Part shown: positions 8,382 to 18,482 of the stretch, in pieces
Position numbering within the stretch: position 1 is the stretch's first letter
Layout of the letters: every line of letters starts with the position of its first letter
Program-made: the position numbers and the translations under genes
The notes under the pieces: generated by a model
Told to the model about the DNA's origin: nothing
What the model saw: the letters and a program-made list of their open reading frames with translations, nothing else
The model's database searches: none
Source: Pseudomonas vanderleydeniana
Lineage (GTDB): Bacteria > Pseudomonadota > Gammaproteobacteria > Pseudomonadales > Pseudomonadaceae
Reading direction: 5' to 3'
DNA length: 64,000 bases
Assembly: GCF_014268755.2 (NCBI RefSeq)
Contig: NZ_CP077093.1
Span: forward strand, 6,880,501-6,944,500

Positions 8382-9155
8382 ATGCGTTTCCTGCCTGGCC
8401 TGTTGCTGTTACTGCCCCTTGCAAGCCCCTTCGCGCAGGCCGAACTGATCGACGACGTCAATGACCGGGGCGAACTGCGCATCGCCCTGGAGGGGGACAT
8501 GCGCCCCTTCGGCTTCAAGGACGGCGAACACCTGACCGGCTTCGAAGTCGAACTGGGCGAGCTGCTGGCCCGGGAACTCGAGGTGAATCCATCCTTCATC
8601 ACCACCGATTCCGGCGATCTCCTGCAGGGCGTGGAAAGCGGCAAGTACGACATCGCCATCAACCACATAGCACTGACCCCGGAACTCAAGGAACGTTTCG
8701 ACTTCAGCGAACCTTACAGCTACACCAGCGCCCAACTGATCGTGCGCAAGGAAGAGCAACGACCGCTCGGCACGCTGGAAGCGCTCCGGGGCGGAGCTTT
8801 GGGTGTAGCTCAAGGCAGCCAGTTCGTCGACCAGGCCCGCACCGTCGAGGGCGTCGACCTGCGCAGTTATCCGAATGCCCAGCAGCCACTCAAGGACGTG
8901 GCCGACAAGCAGATCGACGCGGCCATCAGCGATCGACTGCTGATTCCCTTCGCCATCCGCGACAGCCACCTGCCGGTCAAGGAAGGCGCGCCCGTGGGGC
9001 CGACCGTGACCCTGGCCATCCCGTTCCAGAAGGGCAACCCGGCGTTCCAGGCGAGCCTGAACATGGCCCTGCAGCGGATCAAGGCCGATGGGCGACTGAT
9101 GGCGTTGTCGGAAAAGTGGTTCGGCCTGGATGCGAGCGAGCCGCCCAAGCCGTGA
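8382..9155 (+). CDS. Periplasmic amino-acid-type solute-binding protein (SBP family 3)
   Basis: A 257-residue protein with a signal peptide (MRFLPGLLLLLPLASPFAQA) and the family-3 binding fold: DRGELRIALEGDMRPFGFKD at the mature N-terminus, TGFEVELGELLARELE and a C-terminal ALSEKWFGLD. Such proteins deliver amino acids or small acids to an ABC importer, or serve as sensors. No permease or ATPase gene is adjacent, so its partner is unknown. ATG 8382 has TAGGAGTG just upstream, which sets the start; the in-frame codons upstream are not part of the gene. Confidence 0.9.
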   Translation: MRFLPGLLLLLPLASPFAQAELIDDVNDRGELRIALEGDMRPFGFKDGEHLTGFEVELGELLARELEVNPSFITTDSGDLLQGVESGKYDIAINHIALTPELKERFDFSEPYSYTSAQLIVRKEEQRPLGTLEALRGGALGVAQGSQFVDQARTVEGVDLRSYPNAQQPLKDVADKQIDAAISDRLLIPFAIRDSHLPVKEGAPVGPTVTLAIPFQKGNPAFQASLNMALQRIKADGRLMALSEKWFGLDASEPPKP

Positions 9156-9165
9156 GCGGCGAGAC

Positions 9166-9660
9166 TCAGGAAGCGTCCAGCCGCGCCAGGGCGGCGGCGG
9201 CTTCGGGCAGTTCCAGCTCGCTGAAGACCTGGACGCCGGCCTGCCTGAGCAAGGCCGTGGTCACGCCCTCGCCGGAGACCTTCACGCCAGTGAAAGTGCC
9301 ATCGTAGGTCTGCAGGTTGCCGCACGACGGGCTGTTGGCCTTGAGCACGGCGACCCGTATGGCATGGCGCCGCACCAGTTCGAGTGCCTGCCGGGCGCCA
9401 TCGATGAACGCCTGGCTGACATCCTCACCGTCGTGGGTCATGACCCGGACAATCCCCTCCAGCACCTGCCCACCCTGGCCACCGGGAATCTCCGCCGCAG
9501 CCCGCGGAGTCGGCAGGCCACCGGCGACTTCCGGACACAACGCCACCACCCGGCCTTCGTCCTGCCAGGCCGCCAGCTGACCATGGGGGCCGCTGGCACC
9601 ACCGTCGTAACGCACCCGATGCCCCAGCAGGCATCGGCTGACCAGGATCTTGTGTGCCAT
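9166..9660 (-). CDS. DUF523 domain protein
   Basis: A 164-residue cytoplasmic protein with the DUF523 hallmarks: KILVSRCLLGHRVRYDG at the N-terminus (conserved Cys), ALCPEVAGGLPTPR in the middle (Cys-Pro-Glu) and LKANSPSCGNLQTYDG (Ser-Pro-Ser-Cys-Gly). The three conserved Cys motifs suggest metal or Fe-S binding, but the family role is not established. Its ATG 9660 overlaps the stop of the 2OG-Fe(II) oxygenase gene by one base (TGATG), so the two are translationally coupled. Confidence 0.88.
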   Translation of the reverse strand: MAHKILVSRCLLGHRVRYDGGASGPHGQLAAWQDEGRVVALCPEVAGGLPTPRAAAEIPGGQGGQVLEGIVRVMTHDGEDVSQAFIDGARQALELVRRHAIRVAVLKANSPSCGNLQTYDGTFTGVKVSGEGVTTALLRQAGVQVFSELELPEAAAALARLDAS

Positions 9661-10292
9661 CAGAACGGCTCGTCGCCACGCCGGCGGAACCAGCCCGTCA
9701 GCGACAGGCGCTCGCGGGTCGCCGGCAGGACTTCGTGCGGCACATCGCCGGAGAGGAACACGACCAGGCAACCGCCGGTCGGCAGCACGTCACGCTCCAC
9801 CTCATCGGCCAGGTACATGCGCAACTGGCCCCCCTCTTGCGGCTGCCACTCGTCGTTGAGATAGAGCACTGCCGAGACCGAGCGCCGGTCATCGTCACGG
9901 AAACGATCCAGGTGCTTGCGGTAGAAGGCCCCAGCCGGGTACAGCGCGAAATGGCACTCGAAATCCTCGAGCCCGAGGTACAGGCTGCGATTCAGCGCCT
10001 CGCGCAAGCTGTCCATCAGCGCCAGGTACTGGTCGCACGGCTCGGCCTGGCCAGGCTCGAGCCACTGGATGTGGTCGCCACGGATACCCTCGCGTACCTG
10101 CTGGGCCGTGCCCCGCCCGACGCCTGCGGGCGCCAGCTCGCCGTCTGCCGCACGCTTGCGACATTCGGCCGCCAGCTCCCGGGTCAGGGCAGCGGGCAGG
10201 AAAAGGTCCTGTTGCGACCAGCCGCGCTCGGCCAGATCGTCGACGATGGATAACAGCAACGGATGATCAGAAGGTATTTGCATGGCGCGCAT
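9660..10292 (-). CDS. 2-oxoglutarate/Fe(II)-dependent oxygenase, prolyl-4-hydroxylase type
   Basis: A 210-residue protein of the P4Hc fold. The iron facial triad is visible: His and Asp in FYRKHLDRFRDD and the distal His in DVPHEVLPA. The 2-oxoglutarate-binding Arg lies in RERLSLTGWFRRR. Members hydroxylate proteins or small molecules; the substrate here is unknown. Three in-frame ATGs lie close together (10301, 10292, 10283). 10292 is taken as a compromise, because no Shine-Dalgarno sequence separates them. It is followed by the DUF523 gene with a one-base overlap and is divergent from the DUF2059-like gene. Confidence 0.87.
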   Translation of the reverse strand: MRAMQIPSDHPLLLSIVDDLAERGWSQQDLFLPAALTRELAAECRKRAADGELAPAGVGRGTAQQVREGIRGDHIQWLEPGQAEPCDQYLALMDSLREALNRSLYLGLEDFECHFALYPAGAFYRKHLDRFRDDDRRSVSAVLYLNDEWQPQEGGQLRMYLADEVERDVLPTGGCLVVFLSGDVPHEVLPATRERLSLTGWFRRRGDEPF

Positions 10293-10401
10293 AGTATCCA
10301 TCCGCCATGGAATCCGACAGAGCCGCCCGACATGACGATACGAATTCTCGACAAGTCCGGCGCTCGCCGGGAGAATAGTCGGCTGTAGACAGGAGTCCCT
10401 A

Positions 10402-11160
10402 ATGCGCCGTTTGCTTTTTTCGCTATTGATGTTCTGCACCTTGCCCGCCTGGGCAGACAGCCACGACCAGTTGTACAAGGTCGCCGGTTGGCCAGAACAG
10501 CGCGCGCATTTCAGCGATGCCCTGGTCGCCGCCCAGCAGAAATACCGCAACAGCCTGCCACCGGCGGTCTACCAGGCCCTGGTCAACAACAGCAACCAGC
10601 GCTTTGCGCCCCAGGCCATGGACCAGCGGGCCGAGGCCCAACTGCGCCAGAACCTGGCCAACCCGACCCCGGCACTGAAATTCTTCCAGTCGCCACTGGG
10701 CCGCAAGATCGTCGCCGCCGAACTGCTCGCCACCCGCCGCGACCAATTGGCCAAGAATGCCCAGGGCCTGCCGCACATCGAGGCCAGTGCAACCCGCCGC
10801 CTGCTGATCAACCACCTGGCCAACGCCCTGCCGGCCCGCGAAGCCGGTGCCGAAGTCAGCCTGGCGATCGCCGGCGTCGCCGCCGACAGCCTCAGCTCGA
10901 TGATCCCCGGTCTGCTCGGCGCCGGTACCGCCCAAGGTCTGCTCAATGGGCAGCGCGAACGGCTGATGCAGCAGATCGGCAACGACCTGGAGAACACCCT
11001 GCTCTACGTCTATCGCGACCTGTCCGACCCGGAGCTGGAAGAGTTCTCGAACTTTGCCGAATCCCCCGAAGGCCGGACCTACTACCAGGCGGCCCTGTCG
11101 GCGATTCGCGCCAGTCTCGCGGTCGGGCAGAACCTGGCGCCGGCACAACCCGGGAACTGA
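10402..11160 (+). CDS. DUF2059-like secreted protein
   Basis: The 252-residue protein has a signal peptide (MRRLLFSLLMFCTLPAWA, cut near residue 18) and a helix-rich mature part. It includes FFQSPLGRKIVAAE, which resembles the 'F..(S/T).G.K' element of DUF2059 proteins, and a second copy-like segment near the end (EEFSNFAESPEGRTYYQA). The repeated 'aggregate tail' element suggests two DUF2059-like halves. Function unknown, location probably periplasmic. ATG 10402 follows AGGAGT. Confidence 0.7.
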   Translation: MRRLLFSLLMFCTLPAWADSHDQLYKVAGWPEQRAHFSDALVAAQQKYRNSLPPAVYQALVNNSNQRFAPQAMDQRAEAQLRQNLANPTPALKFFQSPLGRKIVAAELLATRRDQLAKNAQGLPHIEASATRRLLINHLANALPAREAGAEVSLAIAGVAADSLSSMIPGLLGAGTAQGLLNGQRERLMQQIGNDLENTLLYVYRDLSDPELEEFSNFAESPEGRTYYQAALSAIRASLAVGQNLAPAQPGN

Positions 11161-11273
11161 AAGTAACGGGCTGCATTGCCCTGGTGTCCTGTACGAAAAT
11201 TGACCACCAGGCGTAACATGCAAGCCCTGGCGCCATCCATGCAGTAGGTTCGCCTTTCTCCAGGAGACTACTC

Positions 11274-11768
11274 ATGTACAGCATCAACCTCGCCACCGCC
11301 GCCGATATCGAAGGCATCGCCCAACTGCTCCAGGCCAACGCGCCGTCACGGGGCGGCTCATTGACCGGAGAGTTTCCGCTCGAAAAAGTCCGGCAGATGG
11401 CCCTCGGCAGCTCCCCGGTAGTGATTGCCTTGCGCGACGACACGGTCGTTGGCGTGCTGTTCAGCGCAGCGAAAGACGCTCAACCGGCGCCACCCTCGAT
11501 CAAGGCCATGCTGGCAGCCTGGCCCGGCAGCCCCGATGCCTACGTCTACGGTCCGGCCTGTGTTGCCGCCACGGAACGAGGCCAGGGCCTGCTGGCGCAG
11601 CTCTACACGCAACTTCAGCGTTACCAGCAAGGCCGCGAGGCGATTCTCTTCATTCGCCGGGACAACACAGCCTCCCTGCGCGCCCATGCACGCCTGGGCA
11701 TGCACGAAGTCGCCAGCTTCACGCTGGAGGGTGAGGAGTATGCGGTACTCAGTGACACCGCACATTGA
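11274..11768 (+). CDS. GNAT family N-acetyltransferase
   Basis: A 164-residue single-domain GNAT. The acetyl-CoA-binding region is seen as PACVAATERGQGLLAQLYTQ (about 98-117, the R/Q-x-x-G-x-G/A loop), followed by ILFIRRDNTASLRAHARLGM, the typical 'N..S...H..LGF/M' helix near the C-terminus. The substrate cannot be told. ATG 11274 is preceded by CAGGAG. It is followed by a convergent gene, with a hairpin between them. Confidence 0.85.
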   Translation: MYSINLATAADIEGIAQLLQANAPSRGGSLTGEFPLEKVRQMALGSSPVVIALRDDTVVGVLFSAAKDAQPAPPSIKAMLAAWPGSPDAYVYGPACVAATERGQGLLAQLYTQLQRYQQGREAILFIRRDNTASLRAHARLGMHEVASFTLEGEEYAVLSDTAH

Positions 11769-11834
11769 TACTTCGCGACACCCGCGTGAGACACATTCGA
11801 CGCCTACCAGCCGCATTCAGCAGCGAGAAACGAA

Positions 11835-11858
11835 CAACGCGCCACAGGGGGCGCGTTG
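11835..11858 (-). terminator. Hairpin terminator of the DUF2135/TPR gene
   Basis: A 9-bp stem (11835-11843 with 11850-11858) lies just beyond the stop of the minus-strand gene. On that strand it is followed by the T-rich TTCGTTT. On the plus strand there is no T-run, so it probably serves only the minus-strand gene. Confidence 0.55.
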
Positions 11859-11881
11859 CAGAGGCTGGATCGGCTGATGAC

Positions 11882-13057
11882 TCAGCGATTTTTCACCCGC
11901 TCGATCGCCGTGTCGTACACCGGGTTGGCCTTCTGCTCCTTCGCCAACTCGTAATGGCGCAGGGCGTCGGAGAACTGCCCCGCATTCTCATAGATCCGGG
12001 CAATGTTGTAGTAGGAGCTGGCCCGCACGGTATTGGCCGAGTTGCCGGACGCCAGGGCGACGGCCTTGCGGTTGGCCCAGATGGCCTCGGCGGTGTTGCC
12101 GGCCTTCTGATACGCCAGGCCGAGGTTGCTGTAGGCCTGGCCGAAGCTGTTGTTCAGGTCGATGGCCTGACGGAACAGGGCGATCGACTGCTCCAGATCG
12201 CCAGCCTTGTAGGCCGCCTCACCCTTGACGTTCAGCGCGCGCGCATCGGCCTGCGCAGTAGAGCTGACGGCCACTTCGGCGATCGCCACCTTGTCGTCGA
12301 GCAGCGGCGAGACTTCGTTCAGCACGTTCGCCGGGTGCACGTTCACACCGCTGAAGGTGTTGATGTCCTGGAAGTCGCCGTTGCCGGTCATGCGGAACAC
12401 GGTCCACAGGTTGCCGCTGCGGTTGGTCGGCACGTAGTAGGTACGCACCAGCGACTGGCCCATGTAGACGAACACCTTGGCCTGGCTGTTGGACAACTGG
12501 CGCGAGCCCGGGTTTTCGCTGTTGGTGAAGTCGTGCACGGCATAGACATAGCTCTCGCCGTAGTGCTTCTTCTGCAGGGTGATGGTTTCCGGGCCATAGC
12601 CATCGACATCATCCACGTCCAGGTTGGCGTCGGCGCCCTGCTTCTGTTCGAAGTAGATGTTGTTGCCCGGGAAGATCATGTGCGAGTCGAGGTCCGCCGG
12701 AGTCTTGCCCCAGGTCAGTACCACGCGCAGGCCGTCGAGGTTCTGCATCACCGGGCTGATGGCGTAGGTCATGTCCTTGCACGGGCATTTCACCACCAGA
12801 TTGGAGTAGCCACTCTTCTTGATGATCAGCAGGCTGCCGGCATCGTCGGGAAAACTGCTCTGAAGGGTGACCTGGCCCTGGGCGTTGGTCTTGCCGACCA
12901 CGTTCTGCTCACCGTTGCGCTGCAGCAGTACGTCGGCATCGGCGATCTTCTGGTCCTTGACCACGGCGCTCAGCACTTCGACCGGCAGAGACTCGGCCTG
13001 AACCGACCAGGCCGCGGCACACAACGAAAACACCGAGGCCATGCGAAGCAAATGCAT
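11882..13057 (-). CDS. Secreted DUF2135 (YfaP-like) protein with C-terminal TPR repeats
   Basis: The 391-residue protein has a signal peptide (to about residue 22, SVQA). A carboxypeptidase-regulatory-like beta domain follows (about 25-90: VLLQRNGEQNVVGKTNAQGQVTL). Next is a DUF2135-like domain (about 108-220: LRVVLTWGKTPADLDSHMIFP, YVYAVHDFTN), the element shared with YfaP. At least two TPR motifs end the protein (about 275-385: KGEAAYKAGDLEQSIALFRQ, SNLGLAYQKAGNTAEAIWAN). It probably acts as a periplasmic scaffold; the partner is unknown. ATG 13057 is chosen because GGGAG lies 6-7 bases upstream; a TTG six bases earlier touches that site and is unlikely. Confidence 0.82.
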   Translation of the reverse strand: MHLLRMASVFSLCAAAWSVQAESLPVEVLSAVVKDQKIADADVLLQRNGEQNVVGKTNAQGQVTLQSSFPDDAGSLLIIKKSGYSNLVVKCPCKDMTYAISPVMQNLDGLRVVLTWGKTPADLDSHMIFPGNNIYFEQKQGADANLDVDDVDGYGPETITLQKKHYGESYVYAVHDFTNSENPGSRQLSNSQAKVFVYMGQSLVRTYYVPTNRSGNLWTVFRMTGNGDFQDINTFSGVNVHPANVLNEVSPLLDDKVAIAEVAVSSTAQADARALNVKGEAAYKAGDLEQSIALFRQAIDLNNSFGQAYSNLGLAYQKAGNTAEAIWANRKAVALASGNSANTVRASSYYNIARIYENAGQFSDALRHYELAKEQKANPVYDTAIERVKNR

Positions 13058-13256
13058 ACTCAACTCCCTTTAAGCTCAAGACGCGGGCGCCGAATGGCCC
13101 CCGGAAAATTTGCAGCGGAACATACCGACTTTTTGTCTGAAACGTCTAATGTTCCTGTAGAAAATTTTGCTTTTGTGGACCAGTCACTAGAGGCAAAAGG
13201 CCATCCAGCAAATTTAATCTGCAATCCCACTCAAAGCCCATGAGAAAGCGCCGATA

Positions 13257-13287
13257 AGCCGCTGACTCACCAAGGAAGGTAGCGGCT
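13257..13287 (+). promoter_or_regulatory. Hairpin with a GGA loop over the ribosome-binding site (candidate RsmA/RsmE site)
   Basis: AGCCGCT (13257-13263) pairs with AGCGGCT (13281-13287). The loop holds CACCAAGGAAGGT, whose core fits the Rsm consensus CANGGANG and can fold as an AAGGAA hexaloop closed by ACC/GGT. The same AAGGAAGG is the Shine-Dalgarno sequence of the following gene. Confidence 0.4.
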
Positions 13288-13291
13288 GATC

Positions 13292-13606
13292 ATGCAAGAA
13301 AACCCTGAAGACGACGGCGTCATTCGTTTCAAACGCCTGCATCCGGAACAGATCGACGTGGTGTTGGGAACACACCCGAGCAAGCAGAGAGCCCCGCGCA
13401 GACTGCGCAGGAAGTCCCACAGCCTGCGGATCCTGTTGCTGCTCCTGGTCGGCATGCTCGGCTACATGGCCTACAACCGCAGCAGTTATCGCCCACCGCA
13501 GACTCCGCCGGCATCCGAACCGGCCACCCCCGTGGCTGCCGAGCCCTCGGTCCTGCCTGAGGTGGTAGACCCGGCGCAGTCTCCAGGCACTCCCGCACAG
13601 GGATGA
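13292..13606 (+). CDS. Small single-pass membrane protein, unknown function
   Basis: The 104-residue protein has an acidic N-terminus (MQENPEDDGVIRFKRLHPEQ), a basic patch (SKQRAPRRLRRKSHS), one membrane helix (about 45-60, LRILLLLLVGMLGYMAY) and a Pro/Ala-rich, low-complexity tail of about 40 residues. The basic patch before the helix predicts an N-in topology with the tail in the periplasm. No family is recognised. ATG 13292 follows AAGGAAGG, which sits in the loop of a hairpin. The gene is followed by a strong terminator and is a single transcription unit. Confidence 0.72.
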   Translation: MQENPEDDGVIRFKRLHPEQIDVVLGTHPSKQRAPRRLRRKSHSLRILLLLLVGMLGYMAYNRSSYRPPQTPPASEPATPVAAEPSVLPEVVDPAQSPGTPAQG

Positions 13607-13637
13607 AAGATCACCGACGACCTTTTCGCCCCCCATA

Positions 13638-13665
13638 AAAAAACCGCCCCGAAGGGCGGTTTTTT
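13638..13665. terminator. Bidirectional intrinsic terminator
   Basis: A 12-bp stem (13638-13649 with 13654-13665, loop CGAA) has A6 and T6 at its ends. It serves both the small membrane protein gene and the convergent pckA. Confidence 0.95.
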
Positions 13666-13686
13666 CAAGCGAAGAGCAGGACCCGA

Positions 13687-15301
<1,615 letters not shown>

Positions 15302-15413
15302 CGTGAAAAAAGTGCGCCGGATTATGCCAGAAATGCCCAAAAAAAGTAGGGCCCTCCTGTCAGAACGCCCATTTTCCGGCGTTTGACAGGAGATTTACCT
15401 GCGCTGAAGCGTT

Positions 15414-16316
15414 TTAGTGACGAGTATCTGACGGGGTCTCGACCCCTGCACCGGCAAACAATTGCGCAATATCGGCCGCATCGAACAGGTAGCGCTGGTT
15501 GCAGAACTGGCAATCGATCTCGATCGCACCGCCACGTTCGGCCACCAGTTGCTGGGCATCTTCCAGCCCCAGGCTGACCAGGGCGTTGCCGGAACGCTCG
15601 CGCGAGCAGCTGCAATGGAAGCGTAGCGGCTGGTTTTCGAACAGGCGCACGGCTTCCTCATGATAGAGGCGGTGCAACACGGTTTCGTTGTCCAGGCCGA
15701 GCAATTCCTCGGCTTTCAGGGTACCGGCCAGGGCGGTGACGTGCTGCCAGCTGGCCGCGCGTTCCTCTTCGTCCTTGATCCGGTCGGCAGGCAGTTGCTG
15801 CAGCAGCAGGCCGCGGGCACGCTGGCCGTCGGCATTGAGCCAGAAGCGGGTGCCGACCTGCTGGGACATGACGAAGTAGTTGGTGAAGCAATCCGACAGG
15901 GTCGCGCCGTCGAGGTCGACGATACCCTGGTAGCGCTGGCCCTTGACCGGGTCGACGGTCAGCGCCAGGACACCATTGGGCATCAGCTCGGCCAGGCTCG
16001 CGCCCGGAGCGATCTGCTCGGCCTCGTAGCGGGCCAGGCCGCGGATCTCGCGCTCGCTGGAGCATTCGACCATGAGCAGCGGTACCGCGCCTTCGGAACG
16101 AGCCTGGAGAATCAGCAGGCCATCGAACTTCAGGGTACCGACCAGCAGCGCGGCGGCGGCCATCAGTTCGCCGAGCAGTTGTGCAACCGGCTGCGGATAG
16201 GGGTGCTTGGCCAGGACTTCAGCGTAGCTGCGTTCCAGCGACACCAGTTCGCCACGCGTGTCGCTGTCATCGAAGATGAAGCGTTGGGTGTAATCGGTGT
16301 CTGGTAGATCTGACAT
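15414..16316 (-). CDS. hslO: Hsp33 redox-regulated chaperone
   Basis: The 300-residue protein is a cytoplasmic holdase switched on by oxidation and unfolding. The C-terminal zinc switch is intact: CSC (C235, C237) and CQFC (C269, C272), giving the Cys-x-Cys...Cys-x2-Cys pattern. The N-terminal substrate-binding domain is full length (1-180). Start ATG 16316. It is separated by 125 bases from the Hsp15 gene upstream on the same strand; the E. coli order hslR-hslO is kept. Confidence 0.96.
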   Translation of the reverse strand: MSDLPDTDYTQRFIFDDSDTRGELVSLERSYAEVLAKHPYPQPVAQLLGELMAAAALLVGTLKFDGLLILQARSEGAVPLLMVECSSEREIRGLARYEAEQIAPGASLAELMPNGVLALTVDPVKGQRYQGIVDLDGATLSDCFTNYFVMSQQVGTRFWLNADGQRARGLLLQQLPADRIKDEEERAASWQHVTALAGTLKAEELLGLDNETVLHRLYHEEAVRLFENQPLRFHCSCSRERSGNALVSLGLEDAQQLVAERGGAIEIDCQFCNQRYLFDAADIAQLFAGAGVETPSDTRH

Positions 16317-16441
16317 AGGTTTCGATTCTGGAAGTAGGAATAAAGGTGTTCAACTCAGAGAATCTGAGCATTTTATGAACAAATCGGGGTTCTGACCAAG
16401 CAACATGGGGGCGAATGGCTGTCAGTCAAGGACAGACGGGA

Positions 16442-16846
16442 TTATTCGCCGCCCACCCCACGGAATTTGAACAGGTCGCGACGCTGCTTCTTGGTCGGCT
16501 TGCCATCGGTGGCCAGACCCAGGGCACCGGCCTTGCGCTGGGCCGCCTCGGCCTCACGCTTGGCGATACTGGCAGCGGTCTCGGCATACAGCGCCTGCGC
16601 CTCCGGTGCCCCCCGGCGCACGACCGACAGCGCCTGGACCACCACGGTACGCTCATCGAAGCCGGTGCGAATCTGCAGTTCGTCGCCCACCCGTGGTTCC
16701 TTCGAAGGTTTGCAGCGCTCGCCACGGCAATGCACCTTGCCACTCTCGATCGCCGTCTTCGCCAGGGCGCGGGTCTTGTAGAAGCGTGCCGCCCACAGCC
16801 ACTTGTCGAGTCGAACCTTGTCATCCTCTTCCGATTTTTGTGCCAC
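16442..16846 (-). CDS. hslR: Hsp15-type S4 RNA-binding heat-shock protein
   Basis: A 134-residue protein. The S4 domain at 11-60 (VRLDKWLWAARFYKTRALAK, SGKVHCRGERCKPSK) is followed by a basic C-terminal helix rich in Lys and Arg (KPTKKQRRDLFKFRG). Hsp15 binds 50S subunits carrying nascent chains and helps recycle them. Start ATG 16846; the gene precedes hslO, as in other gammaproteobacteria. The symbol is by family equivalence. Confidence 0.9.
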   Translation of the reverse strand: MAQKSEEDDKVRLDKWLWAARFYKTRALAKTAIESGKVHCRGERCKPSKEPRVGDELQIRTGFDERTVVVQALSVVRRGAPEAQALYAETAASIAKREAEAAQRKAGALGLATDGKPTKKQRRDLFKFRGVGGE

Positions 16847-17054
16847 GGGGATTCCTCAAACTGAAATATTGCTGAACTGTACTACCGTTGCCGTCGAAGC
16901 TGAATTTCCCCACCCGGTCTAGAATGCCGAATGACCAGGGGATATGTTCACGACCTGTAAAAAAGTCGCGCAGATATCTGTCGCCATTTACCCATTATTC
17001 TGCGTGAATACCGCCATCTCCGCTGCCTGGCGGCCTAAGCAGGTTTCTCACCGG

Positions 17055-17546
17055 TTGAGCATTTTGAAGACATTTGACCATTTGACCGTCGTGGGTCTGC
17101 GCGAGTGGGTCGCGCTCCCGGATCTGGGAGTCGCGGGCCTGCGGGCGAAGATCGACACCGGCGCCAGCACCTCCAGCCTGCACGCCACCGATATCGAGCC
17201 GTTCGAGCGCGACGGCGAGAAGTGGGTGCGTTTCACTGCCCATCTCGGCACCGTGGTGCAACTGCGCCATCGGCGCTGCGAGGCCCCGCTGCTGGCGATG
17301 AAGACCATCAAGAGTTCCAACGGCCATGCGCAGGTCCGCTACGTGATCGCCACCACCCTGGCCCTCGGTGACCGGGTCTGGCAGGTGCAGTTCACCCTGG
17401 CCTGCCGCAAGTCCATGCGCTATCGCCTGCTGCTTGGCTCCAAGGCCCTGGTCGATGGCCAACTGGTGGTCAATCCCGGGCACAAATACGTTCAAGACAA
17501 GCCGGTGTTCCCGGTGACTACTACCTCTGCCACAGGTGTTGCATGA
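17055..17546 (+). CDS. rimB: RimB-type retropepsin-like (ATP-grasp-associated) protease
   Basis: About 163 residues. The aspartic protease signature is visible as [16 protein letters not shown] (D-T-G-A), in the retropepsin-like 'ATP-dependent zinc protease' family. In P. fluorescens RimB is reported to trim the poly-glutamate that RimK adds to ribosomal protein S6. The stop overlaps the rimK start as ATGA, so the two are coupled. The start is uncertain: TTG 17055 ([10 protein letters not shown]) matches where family conservation begins. An ATG at 16944 would add 37 unconserved residues, and no strong ribosome-binding site decides it. No rimA gene was found beside it. Confidence 0.85.
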   Translation: MSILKTFDHLTVVGLREWVALPDLGVAGLRAKIDTGASTSSLHATDIEPFERDGEKWVRFTAHLGTVVQLRHRRCEAPLLAMKTIKSSNGHAQVRYVIATTLALGDRVWQVQFTLACRKSMRYRLLLGSKALVDGQLVVNPGHKYVQDKPVFPVTTTSATGVA

Positions 17547-18448
17547 AGATCGCTGTGCTGTCGCGTAACCCGCGTCTGTATTCCACTCGTCGCCTGGTCG
17601 AAGCCGGCGTCCAGCGTGGCCATGAAATGGTAGTGGTCGACACCCTTCGCGCCTACATGAACATTGCGAGCCACAAGCCGCAGATCCACTACCGCGGCAA
17701 GCCGCTGGAGGGCTTCGACGCGGTCATCCCGCGTATCGGTGCCTCGGTAACCTTCTATGGCTGTGCGGTCCTGCGCCAGTTCGAGATGATGGGGGTCTTC
17801 CCGCTCAACGAGTCGGTGGCGATCGCCCGCTCGCGGGACAAGCTGCGCTCGCTGCAACTGCTGTCGCGCCGTGGCATCGGCATGCCGGTCACCGGTTTCG
17901 CCCACTCGCCGGACGACATTCCCGACCTGATCGAGATGGTCAACGGCGCTCCGCTGGTGATCAAGGTACTGGAAGGCACCCAGGGCATCGGCGTGGTGCT
18001 GTGCGAGACGGCAACGGCGGCGGAATCGGTAATCGAGGCATTCATGGGCCTCAAGCAGGACATCATGGTCCAGGAATACATCAAGGAAGCCGGCGGTGCG
18101 GATATCCGCTGCTTCGTGGTCGGCGACAAGGTGATCGCGGCGATGAAACGCCAGGCCAGGCCCGGCGAGTTCCGCTCCAACCTGCATCGTGGCGGCAGCG
18201 CCAGCCTGATCAAGATCACCCCGGAAGAACGCATGACCGCCCTCAGCGCGGCCAAGGTGATGGGCCTGAGCGTGGCCGGGGTGGATATCCTGCGCTCCAA
18301 TCGCGGGCCGCTGGTGATGGAGGTGAACTCCTCGCCGGGCCTGGAAGGGATCGAAACCACCACCGGCAAGGATGTCGCCGGGATGATCATCCAGCACATC
18401 GAGAAGAATGGCGGGCCGAACATGACCCGGACCAAGGGCAAGGGCTGA
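17543..18448 (+). CDS. rimK: RimK ribosomal protein S6 modification (glutamate ligase)
   Basis: An ATP-grasp ligase of 301 residues that adds glutamate residues to the C-terminus of ribosomal protein S6 (RpsF). The ATP-grasp core is clear: [18 protein letters not shown] (about 136-153), [20 protein letters not shown] and [14 protein letters not shown] near the C-terminus (metal-binding Glu and Asn). Its ATG 17543 sits inside the rimB stop (ATGA). In Pseudomonas RimK links c-di-GMP to ribosome modification. It ends 34 bases before the convergent envZ stop. Confidence 0.96.
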   Translation: MKIAVLSRNPRLYSTRRLVEAGVQRGHEMVVVDTLRAYMNIASHKPQIHYRGKPLEGFDAVIPRIGASVTFYGCAVLRQFEMMGVFPLNESVAIARSRDKLRSLQLLSRRGIGMPVTGFAHSPDDIPDLIEMVNGAPLVIKVLEGTQGIGVVLCETATAAESVIEAFMGLKQDIMVQEYIKEAGGADIRCFVVGDKVIAAMKRQARPGEFRSNLHRGGSASLIKITPEERMTALSAAKVMGLSVAGVDILRSNRGPLVMEVNSSPGLEGIETTTGKDVAGMIIQHIEKNGGPNMTRTKGKG

Positions 18449-18482
18449 GCAGCCCTTCCCTCAACCGACGCCGGGCCGAGCG

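Noticed and set aside
11180..11215. CCTGGTG/CACCAGG inverted repeat before the GNAT gene as a terminator
   Set aside because: The arms are far apart and no T-run follows, so it does not meet the terminator pattern.
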